64,000 nt of DNA. It comes from Prosthecobacter debontii (GTDB taxonomy: Bacteria > Verrucomicrobiota > Verrucomicrobiia > Verrucomicrobiales > Verrucomicrobiaceae). The DNA lies in NCBI GenBank assembly GCA_945860295.1, contig CAMAQH010000001.1, forward strand, positions 62,001 through 126,000, written 5' to 3'. Both the position numbers and the translations under genes were made by a program. Below the pieces are notes generated by a model, which saw only the letters and a program-made list of their open reading frames with translations, had not been told where the DNA came from and searched no databases. This document shows, piece by piece, positions 10,101-16,392 of the stretch (positions are counted from its first letter, which is position 1; the number at the start of each line of letters is the position of its first letter).

Positions 10101-10212
10101 GAAACTCGCGCAACGGCAGCCGCGTGTAAGCGACGATACCAAAGGTGACGAGCACCAAGTTCATCACCAAAGCCAGCACTGGGCGGCGCACTGATGTATC
10201 AGAGAGCCACAT
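7105..10212 (-). CDS. RND efflux permease (AcrB/MexF/MdtC family)
   Basis: 1035 residues, the usual size of a proton-driven hydrophobe/amphiphile exporter. It starts MWLSDTSVRRPVLALV, has the two repeated sets of membrane segments with large periplasmic loops, and carries the proton-relay Asp pair in the GLVVDDAIVV segment near residue 405. The second half shows LIGLASKNGILIVEF. It should pump drugs, bile-like compounds or metabolites through the adaptor and the TolC-like channel on either side of it. Spacing is four bases from the adaptor and a four-base overlap with the channel gene. Substrate range cannot be inferred. Confidence 0.95.
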   Translation of the reverse strand: MWLSDTSVRRPVLALVMNLVLVTFGIVAYTRLPLREFPDIEPPIVTVETYYRGASASVVESRITQRLEDRISQVEAIENISSISVDGKSEITVEFTLGRDLDAAANDIREAISPVLATLPPEVDPPNVGKTELSAEVLMYLNLTSESRNTLELTDYAERYLVDRFSRLPGVARVRINGGSRYALRVWLDREALAARGLTAIDVEKALRSENVDPPAGTVQSLDRQFTVRLTRQYRSVEDFEKLVIARGANGYQVRLSEVAKIALGAEEARTVFKGNRVLMVSVGIIRQSRSNPLEVARAVREEANDIRKTLPPDLKLENSYDISQFIEESLNEVYRTLGITLALVVAIIFLFLGSFRAVLIPTVAVPVSVFATCLVLQAFGYSMNTLTLLAFVLAIGLVVDDAIVVLENIHRRIEEGETPLVAAYKGTRQVGFAVIATTLVLMSVFIPVAFMPGDTGRMFAEFSVTLSIAVAFSGFVALTLTPMMASKMLRGREGDGFIARILDRVFGAVQRSYRWVLNGALHFPGSAFPIVAGIIALCVWLLIHIPDEFMPREDRGSFFVVATAPPGTTYGNAVQTLDKLTDRLMYLVEDTKEATRVNARAPRTFGASADFNDSIAVMTLTPFGTRRDGFTIMEEVRAKTAEMTEAKVSVIMRQAILRGLNKPLEIVVSGPTYEELAKWRDLILAKGRLNSKLLGFDCDYRDTKPQLRVTIDQARAADLGVSTADIGMTLETMLGGRRATTFIHEGEEYDVMLEGNYANKRTPVDLNNLFVRSERTKQLIPLANLVKTEEFADSGTLNRYNRMRSITFDAELASGYSLGEAVTYVEDLIRETLPSSAIVGYKGNSLKLKQNQGNIGLVFGLAMLIAFLVLAAQFESFVHPFTIMLTVPLAVAGALLGLMFMGMNQSIHSQIGLIMLIGLASKNGILIVEFINQLRDEGVAFREAILTASEQRLRPILMTALATVMGALPLMLGSGAGFETRRVVGVVVVFGVSLATLVTLILVPMMYALLAKRTGSPLDASRKLDEALEQTKPE

Positions 10213-10215
10213 GCC

Positions 10216-11364
10216 TTACTTCGCACTCTCCCCGCTGCGTTTGGACGAGAGCGCCTCGGGGTCGAAGGCTTTCACGGGGCCGGTAAACTGGCCGGTGATT
10301 TTGATGACCATGCCATCCTGCAAAGCGACGAGTCCATCCGCGACGACGAGCTGGTTTTCTTCCAGGCCCTTGAGCACTTCGAGGTAGCCCGGCTTGCGGC
10401 GACCGGTGGTGATCTCGACACGCTTGGCTTTTTCCTCGGCGATGATGAATACAAAAGCCTTCGAGCCGATGGGCACGAGCGCGCGCTCGGGTATGGAGTT
10501 GGAGATGCGTGGCTCGACTCGGAGCGAGGCCGTGACGAGCATGCCCGGCTTGAGTAAAAGATCCGCGTTCGGCACCTCGGCGCGCGCGGCGATGGCTCGT
10601 GTGGCGGGATCAATACGCGAGTCTAGATGAGCGAGCTTGCCTTTGAAAACGCGGTCCCGAGTCGCTTCAGTGCGCGCTTCGATCTCGGTGCCTTCTTTGA
10701 TCATGCCGATGTAGGTTTCGGGCACGCTGAAGTCAATCTTCACTACATCAATCTTATCCAGTGAGACGATCACCGTGCCAGGTGAGACAAGCGCGCCGAC
10801 GCTGATGCGCCGCAGCCCGAGCCAGCCGTCGAATGGTGCCACGATGCGCCTGTCGGCGAGACGTGCTTCAGCTTCGAGAATGTTTTGCTTCGCGACATCG
10901 GCAAGCGTGCGCCGCTCTTCCAGACGCGCTTCGGGTGCGGCGCCATCTTTGACGAGACTTTGCAGGCGCGTGATCTCACGCTCGTGCTCCGTGAGCTGAG
11001 ACCTCGAAGCTGAGAGCGCCGCCAGTTCCTCAGCCGCGCTGAGTTCAACTAGCAGCGTGCCTTTTTTTACCTGCTGCCCATCTTGAAAATGTAGTGCCGT
11101 GACGGTCTCGGTGACATTCGCACTGAGGTCGATCGACTCATCTGCCGCCACCGTGCCAATGGCGAGCAAGTCGAGTGCGTATTCCATCTTTGTGACCTTG
11201 GCTGTCGAGACGACCATGGCTCCCTTCGCCTTTGGTGCAGCGGTTAGAGTCTGCTTCAGCACCTTTTGCTGCTGCCAAAACATCCATCCTCCACCTCCGA
11301 CAGCGGCGCTGATGAATAGAAAAACAATGGAGCGCAGCCAGGGCGCGGGACGGGAGTCGGACAT
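10216..11364 (-). CDS. RND efflux periplasmic adaptor (membrane fusion protein)
   Basis: About 382 residues with an N-terminal membrane anchor (LRSIVFLFISAAVGGGGWMF), a split lipoyl/biotinyl-like domain, a helical hairpin containing LTEHEREITRLQSLVKDGAAPEARLEER, and a beta-barrel/membrane-proximal domain (IVAPFDGWLGLRRISVGALV and following). It bridges the permease and the outer-membrane channel in the periplasm. It is the first gene of the three-gene operon. I used the ATG at 11364, in front of MSDSRPAP; the frame stays open to an ATG at 11391. Confidence 0.92.
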   Translation of the reverse strand: MSDSRPAPWLRSIVFLFISAAVGGGGWMFWQQQKVLKQTLTAAPKAKGAMVVSTAKVTKMEYALDLLAIGTVAADESIDLSANVTETVTALHFQDGQQVKKGTLLVELSAAEELAALSASRSQLTEHEREITRLQSLVKDGAAPEARLEERRTLADVAKQNILEAEARLADRRIVAPFDGWLGLRRISVGALVSPGTVIVSLDKIDVVKIDFSVPETYIGMIKEGTEIEARTEATRDRVFKGKLAHLDSRIDPATRAIAARAEVPNADLLLKPGMLVTASLRVEPRISNSIPERALVPIGSKAFVFIIAEEKAKRVEITTGRRKPGYLEVLKGLEENQLVVADGLVALQDGMVIKITGQFTGPVKAFDPEALSSKRSGESAK

Positions 11365-11487
11365 GATGGGGTAGAAACAAACGCGGCTCAATGGCTTCGC
11401 TAGCAGTCAAAACCAAGCTGGACAAGTTGGCATCAGACTCTAGCATTCGTTTCTCATGACCGCGCGCGCAACGGCTTTGCTCCATCT

Positions 11488-11511
11488 TACCCTGCGACTT
11501 ACGCAAGGGTA
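11488..11511. other. hairpin in the leuA upstream region
   Basis: A 9-bp stem with one bulged A (11488-11496 with 11502-11511, TACCCTGCG/CGCAAGGGTA) and a five-base loop lies about 115 bases before leuA. There is no T-run. I see no leucine-codon-rich leader peptide with it, so a role in attenuation is unsupported. Confidence 0.3.
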
Positions 11512-11625
11512 GGCGGCCCGCGTTTGCTCGTCATGCCCTTGCTGTCACGTCACGGCAGCCCTTCAGGTCCACCCCAGGAAATCTCTCCTGCCAATCTTGT
11601 CATCCCGTTTTAAATTTATCCCTTC

Positions 11626-13290
11626 ATGTTGAAGAATCCAGCCACCAAGTATCAGCCCTTCCCGCTGATCAATCTGCCAAACCGTCAATGGCCTGCCCGC
11701 CATCTCACCCAAGCCCCCATGTGGTGCAGTGTGGACCTGCGCGATGGCAATCAGGCGCTCGCCGTGCCGATGAATGTCTCGCAAAAGCTGGAGATGTTTG
11801 ATGCGCTCGTGAAGTGCGGCTTCAAGGAAATCGAGGTCGGTTTCCCCTCCGCCTCGAATACCGAGTTCAGCTTCAATCGCCGCCTCATCGAAGAGAAGCG
11901 CATCCCCGACGATGTCACCATCCAGTGCCTAGTGCAGGCGCGTGAGGACTTGATCGAAAAGACCGTCGAGTCCCTGCTCGGTGCGAAACAGGTGGTTATC
12001 CACATGTACAACAGCACGTCACCGGCACAGCGGAAGTATGTGTTTGGCAAGACCAAGGAGGAGATCGTGCAGATCGCCGTCAAAGGCGCGCAGATGATCA
12101 AGGATCGCCTGCATCGTCTGGAAGCCACCGGCACGCAGGTCACGCTGCAATATTCGCCCGAGAGTTTCAGCGCCACCGAAGTCGAGTTTGCCAAAGAGAT
12201 CAGCGAGGCCGTGATGGATGTCTGGCAGCCGACACCGCAGCGGAAGATGATCTTGAATTTGCCCGACACGGTCGAGGTCGCGATGCCTAATGTGTATGCC
12301 GATCAGATCGAATGGATCTGCACGCACATTAAAAACCGTGACAGCCTCATCATCAGCCTGCACACGCACAATGACCGCGGCACCGGCACAGCCGCCACCG
12401 AACTGGGCTTGCTGGCAGGTGCGGATCGTGTGGAAGGCACGCTTTTTGGGAATGGCGAGCGCACGGGCAATCTGGACATCGTCCAAGTCGCCATGAACCT
12501 CTACATGCACGGCATCTCCCCCGGCCTGGATTTTAGCGACATGAGCGGCCTGATCCACATGTATGAACGCACCACCGGCATGACCGTGGCCCCGCGTCAT
12601 CCTTACAGCGGTGAGCTGGTCTTCACCGCCTTCAGTGGCAGTCATCAGGACGCGATTAAGAAAGGTCTGACGGGTTATGACGAGCACAAAACCATCTGGG
12701 ATGTGCCCTACCTCACCATCGACCCGAACGACATCGGCCGCGAATACCGCGAGGTCATCCGCGTGAACAGTCAGAGCGGCAAAGGCGGTGTCGCTTATCT
12801 TCTCGAAAGCGAGTTCGGCATTGAGCTGCCGAAGGACATGCAGCGCGAGTTCGGCCCCATCGCCAACGACCTCGTAGACAAGCTTGGTCGCGAAGTCACT
12901 GCCACCGAGTTAAAGGACATGTTCTGGAAAGAATACATCGAGCGCGAGCAGCCCTACGCGCTGCATCACTTCCATGCCGATGGCGTGGACGGCGTCTTCA
13001 CCTGCCGTTGCAGCCTCGTCGTGAATGACCAGGAGCGCGGAATCGTAGGCACAGGCAACGGCCCCATCGCCGCCTTTGTGAATGCCCTCATTACTGATGC
13101 AGGAGCGCCGCCATTTGAAGTCGCCATCTACCGCGAGCAAAGCCTCAGCTCCGGCACCGAAGCCGCCGCCCTAGCCTACATCCAGATCAAGCTCACCAGC
13201 GGCAAAACCGTCTGGGGTGCCGGTGTGGACACAAATATCGAGCTGGCCTCCATCAAAGCGGTGGTCAGAGCGGTGAATCGCACGCTTTAG
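11626..13290 (+). CDS. leuA: 2-isopropylmalate synthase
   Basis: 554 residues catalysing the first committed step of leucine synthesis: 2-oxoisovalerate plus acetyl-CoA gives 2-isopropylmalate. The family markers are LRDGNQAL at the start of the TIM barrel, the metal-binding HTHNDRGTG, and GNGERTGN. The C-terminal part from about residue 430 is the LeuA dimer/allosteric domain that senses leucine. The N-terminal extension (KYQPFPLINLPNRQWP) and the length fit the actinobacterial-type (type 2) LeuA, also found in other phyla. No leuB, leuC or leuD lies nearby. Confidence 0.95.
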   Translation: MLKNPATKYQPFPLINLPNRQWPARHLTQAPMWCSVDLRDGNQALAVPMNVSQKLEMFDALVKCGFKEIEVGFPSASNTEFSFNRRLIEEKRIPDDVTIQCLVQAREDLIEKTVESLLGAKQVVIHMYNSTSPAQRKYVFGKTKEEIVQIAVKGAQMIKDRLHRLEATGTQVTLQYSPESFSATEVEFAKEISEAVMDVWQPTPQRKMILNLPDTVEVAMPNVYADQIEWICTHIKNRDSLIISLHTHNDRGTGTAATELGLLAGADRVEGTLFGNGERTGNLDIVQVAMNLYMHGISPGLDFSDMSGLIHMYERTTGMTVAPRHPYSGELVFTAFSGSHQDAIKKGLTGYDEHKTIWDVPYLTIDPNDIGREYREVIRVNSQSGKGGVAYLLESEFGIELPKDMQREFGPIANDLVDKLGREVTATELKDMFWKEYIEREQPYALHHFHADGVDGVFTCRCSLVVNDQERGIVGTGNGPIAAFVNALITDAGAPPFEVAIYREQSLSSGTEAAALAYIQIKLTSGKTVWGAGVDTNIELASIKAVVRAVNRTL

Positions 13291-13471
13291 TCAGTCATAT
13301 TGCCTCTGCCTTACCCAACTATGACTGGATAGGCAGCGGCACAGGCGGCGCGCAAAAGGGGCAAATCCTCTCAAGAATAATCTGGTTTATACTGCTGAGT
13401 CTTGAAATTCATAATTGGCGGGTTAATTTTTATGGAAATTCAACTTTTATGGCGAGCCTTTGAGCTTGCTC

Positions 13472-13776
13472 ATGCCTTTCCGTTCCCACCAGATTTTCAC
13501 TTTCCTGCTTATCGGCTCTGCCGCGATGAGCTTGTGCTGGCCGATGTGCAGTGAAGCAGCGGCACCGAAAACGCGGTTGGACATTGTGCCGATGTGGCAG
13601 GGGCAACCTCTGATCAGAGAAGAGCCGAGCGAACCGCAGGTGCTCGCGTGAGTCGGCTGGATTATTTGCTCTCGAAGTTGGCTCTGAAACGCGCTGATGG
13701 CTCATAGTTGGCGTCGCGTGACTGGTCACTGCCCACGCCTGTGCGCCAAGTGCAACTAAATCCAGCTGCCGTCTGA
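13472..13776 (+). pseudogene. MbnP-like secreted protein, frameshifted and truncated
   Basis: From ATG 13472 a signal peptide (MPFRSHQIFTFLLIGSAAM...CSEAAA) precedes LDIVPMWQGQPL. The frame stops at the TGA at 13649. One base back, from 13648, the sequence continues as VSRLDYLLSKLALKRADGS, stops at a TAG at 13705, and continues LASRDW to 13776. Joined, SRLDYLLSKLALKRADGS-W-LASRDW matches the conserved core of the MbnP-type family (pattern SRLxYLLSxxALxRADGxW), with the TAG standing for the expected Trp codon. So there is a -1 frameshift, a nonsense mutation and a missing C-terminal half. Family assignment rests on motif memory. Intact relatives are periplasmic, some linked to copper or di-heme peroxidase partners. 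Confidence 0.6.
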
Positions 13777-13843
13777 CTGCCGTCCTAGCGGCTGTTTTGT
13801 GCCCTTTTCGGCCCCTTCATCCGGTCGCCTCTCCTACGTGGAG

Positions 13844-13918
13844 TGGCGACCCCTACGAGAATCGAACTCGTATCGCATCCGTGAAAGGGATGTGTCCTAA
13901 CCGTTAGACGAAGGGGTC
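13844..13918 (-). tRNA. tRNA-Glu (anticodon TTC)
   Basis: The minus strand folds as a cloverleaf: acceptor stem GACCCCT/AGGGGTC, anticodon stem CATCC/GGATG around loop CTTTCAC giving anticodon TTC, and a T arm with GTTCGATTC. The discriminator is G at 13847, and the 3' CCA is encoded (13844-13846 on the plus strand read tgg). Confidence 0.96.
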
Positions 13919-14089
13919 ATGCTCTGTTTGAGCGGGTCGCGATTCTGCTCCACGACGGCGGTTCCGCAAGGAAAAAGATGGCTTTTCTCGACTTGCTTCA
14001 CTGGGGCTCTGCAACAGGCCACCTGCATGAGCAAATCGTGAGGATGAAAAGTGCGGGGCCTTTCGTTCGACCCCGCCCCGTGATTGATC

Positions 14090-15868
14090 TCACTGCGCTT
14101 GGAGCAGCGACTTCTTAGCCATCATGGCCATCAGCGCTTCGATCATGCCTGAGTTTCCACCTGCACCGCCAGTGACTAGCACGTCGGGCACGACGCGGAG
14201 GTTCTTTTCCGCGATGATTTGGAAGAGCTGCATGAGCGCATAAGTGTCCTGACCGACGGCTGAAATACCCGCGCTGTGGGCTTCAGCTTTAGCCTGGCCT
14301 GTGGCGCGGATGGCGTCGGCTTCACCATTGGCGCGGAGTCGCGTGCTGGTGGCTTCGCCCTCGCTTTTCTTCACGGCAGAGCTTGCATGGAGTTCGGCGA
14401 TCTGCACGCCTTGCTCGGCACCGACGATCTGGTTTTGGATGTCAGCGAGCGAGGTCTGACGGACGAGTTGCTGGCGCTGTTTTTCTGCCGCTTCCTGCAT
14501 CTCGTAGGTCTTGCGCTGCTCTTCGGCGATCTTGCGATCGGTCTGTGTTTTCATGAGCGACTCGGGCGGTGTGATGTCGCCGATCAGCGTGTCGATGGCT
14601 TCCACGTCATACTCGCGCAAAGCAGCCGCGATGTGTGAAGCAGCCTCATGCTGGCGCTCACTGCGCGCGCTGAGGAAGTCGAGCACGGTGTAGTCTTGAG
14701 CACTGTTGCGGAAGTAGTTGCCGACGATAGGCTGCAAAACGTGGTCGATGAGATTTTGCAATGAACCGGCACGGCTGATCACCTTCGGCGCTTCATTGGC
14801 TCCGATGTGGATAATCTGCGAGACATCGAGATTAAAAGCAAAGCCATCTCGTGAACGCACGGTGATGGAGTTGAGCTTCTCATCAAAGCGATGCGACTCG
14901 GTGCGGCTTGCCCAGTTGAGCACGATGTTCGTCGTGGGCACGAGTTCCACGCGCTGGATGCGCAGATTGATCGGGTGTTTGCCGGGCAGCAAGGGCTTCA
15001 CCCAGACGCCTTTGTGTCCCACTTCGACGAGGTCTCCATGCTTGAAGTCCGGCCCGCTCACATCTTCATGCGCTTTACCAACATAAGAGATGACGACACC
15101 GACATGACCGATGGGGATTTCGATCATTTCCGTCTGCTCGACATCGGCGAACCAAGGATTCAAATTCCACTGACCGCTTAGCAGGATTTGCTCCTGCAAG
15201 CCACGGCTACCACCGGCATTGAGGAAAGCTTGCGCGTCCTGGAAGTTGTTGTGTCCAGGAATCATCGAACCCGCCATTTCACCCTGCTCGATGGACACGC
15301 CGTCCATGGTGGTGACGATGCCGACAAGATCCGCCGCCACATGGAGCAGGCGGAGTTTCTCCGCTGACAAACCATGTTCATGAGCGGTGCGTGATGTGAT
15401 CACCGTAAAGAGCGCTGGATTGATGCGGTAAGTACCCGCAGTGAGCACACCGAGTTGGCGGCCTTTTTCACCGCCATGGGTGAGGAAAGCACGTGCGTCC
15501 TGGAAGTGATCACAGCCGACCATGCGGCCAAGAATTCGCTCAGGAGGAATGGCGTCACCTGCTCTTGCCACGATGAGTGCCAGCTCACCCTGAGGAACGA
15601 CGAGCATGGGCACGCGCTGCACCTGATACTGCCAGATCCAGTAGCCGAAATGCAATCCGGGAGGCAGCGTATCAGCTTGGAAACCGGCCTCGCCATTGAG
15701 GGCGAGCATCTTACCAGGCTTGAGATTTTTGAGAGCGAAACGTTTGATGACGACGCCCACTTCTTGCTCGCCGATACGCACGAGACTGACAAAGCAGAAG
15801 GCGATGATGACGCCGATGATGATGAAGGACCAGGGATGTTGAAGAATAAAAATAAACAGAGGATTCAT
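14090..15868 (-). CDS. SPFH/flotillin-like membrane protein with three N-terminal repeats
   Basis: About 592 residues. A single membrane segment (WSFIIIGVIIAFCFVSLV) lies near 13-30. The SPFH/band 7 core is around 280-420, and an Ala/Glu/Gln-rich coiled coil (KIAEEQRKTYEMQEAAEKQ) around 420-540, as in flotillins that scaffold membrane microdomains. Unusually, the segment before the SPFH core consists of about 65-residue repeats. Units near 91-154 and 180-240 share HFQDARAFLTHGG/NNFQDAQAFLNAGG and end TYRINPALF/QWNLNPWF. A third, partial unit near 251-290 shares the start IGHVGVVISYVGK and the end LLPGKHPINL. The ATG at 15868 directly precedes the membrane segment. Upstream on the same strand lie the structured leader and the c-di-AMP riboswitch. 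Confidence 0.85.
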   Translation of the reverse strand: MNPLFIFILQHPWSFIIIGVIIAFCFVSLVRIGEQEVGVVIKRFALKNLKPGKMLALNGEAGFQADTLPPGLHFGYWIWQYQVQRVPMLVVPQGELALIVARAGDAIPPERILGRMVGCDHFQDARAFLTHGGEKGRQLGVLTAGTYRINPALFTVITSRTAHEHGLSAEKLRLLHVAADLVGIVTTMDGVSIEQGEMAGSMIPGHNNFQDAQAFLNAGGSRGLQEQILLSGQWNLNPWFADVEQTEMIEIPIGHVGVVISYVGKAHEDVSGPDFKHGDLVEVGHKGVWVKPLLPGKHPINLRIQRVELVPTTNIVLNWASRTESHRFDEKLNSITVRSRDGFAFNLDVSQIIHIGANEAPKVISRAGSLQNLIDHVLQPIVGNYFRNSAQDYTVLDFLSARSERQHEAASHIAAALREYDVEAIDTLIGDITPPESLMKTQTDRKIAEEQRKTYEMQEAAEKQRQQLVRQTSLADIQNQIVGAEQGVQIAELHASSAVKKSEGEATSTRLRANGEADAIRATGQAKAEAHSAGISAVGQDTYALMQLFQIIAEKNLRVVPDVLVTGGAGGNSGMIEALMAMMAKKSLLQAQ

Positions 15869-16019
15869 GATGAAATATAGATTTGAGATTTGGTTTGTGG
15901 CGTGATGGAGCGCGGGTTTTCTAACCCGACGCATCTCGATCATGCGCGATTTGAAAAAACTGAAGATGCTATGCTTAGCCTATTGCTCGATGCTCCTACG
16001 GCGGCGTGACCGGGAGATG

Positions 16020-16150
16020 TGCCTTAAAGGCAGCGACAAGGTCGTGATTCATAGATGTGGTTTCACTGTCGGCTTTTTGCCGGACGGTTTCCCGTCCTGC
16101 TCAAGCAGGTCTATCTGGGGAAACCATGGTCCCGATGCACTTGCACCGGG
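16020..16150 (-). other. structured leader RNA between the riboswitch and the SPFH gene
   Basis: On the minus strand this stretch is dense in perfect hairpins: CCCGxTGCA/TGCAxCGGG (16131-16150), CCTGC-TTGA-GCAGG (16096-16109), GACGG-GAAA-CCGTC (16083-16096), CGGC-AAAAA-GCCG (16070-16082) and TGCCTT/AAGGCA (16020-16032). A 7-bp stem TGGTTTC/GAAACCA (16120-16126 with 16058-16064) can enclose three of them as a multi-helix junction. No long open frame with protein-like content fits. It may be the expression platform of the riboswitch or an independent RNA. I do not recognise the family. Confidence 0.5.
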
Positions 16151-16164
16151 CAGAGGATCGCCCT

Positions 16165-16330
16165 CCCAAATTGCCTGCGAGGTTAGCTGTCGGACTAGGT
16201 CTTGGAAGTGACCCCTCGGACGGTTACCCGCCCTCGTGCGCCCCTTCCTGGAGTCTCTTGCGATTCTCCAGGAGATTGGTTCCCCCGCGCCACCACTCAG
16301 GAAGGAGTGATGACTTCGGCTGCGTGACGA
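16165..16330 (-). promoter_or_regulatory. c-di-AMP riboswitch (ydaO/yuaA class)
   Basis: Read on the minus strand, the region carries the hallmark conserved blocks of the ydaO/yuaA aptamer in order. GCGGGGGAACCAATC is followed by a stable hairpin (CTCCTGGAG/CTCCAGGA), then GAGGGCGGGTAACC, and finally GTCCGACAGCTAACCTCGCA near 16199-16180. The last block is nearly identical to the B. subtilis ydaO sequence ATCCGTCAGCTAACCTCGTA. The class binds cyclic di-AMP and usually turns genes for wall remodelling and potassium or osmolyte handling off. Here the first downstream gene on the strand is the SPFH protein about 300 bases on. Boundaries are approximate. Confidence 0.88.
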
Positions 16331-16392
16331 TTAACGAGCGGACAACCAATTTTGTCAAATGAGCCAATTGTAATCGCAGTCATCGAAGACTC

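Noticed and set aside
15970-16330. RNase P RNA (rnpB) as the identity of the structured region
   Set aside because: The characteristic GAGGAAAGTC and ATAGAA-type conserved segments are absent, while the ydaO/yuaA blocks match closely.
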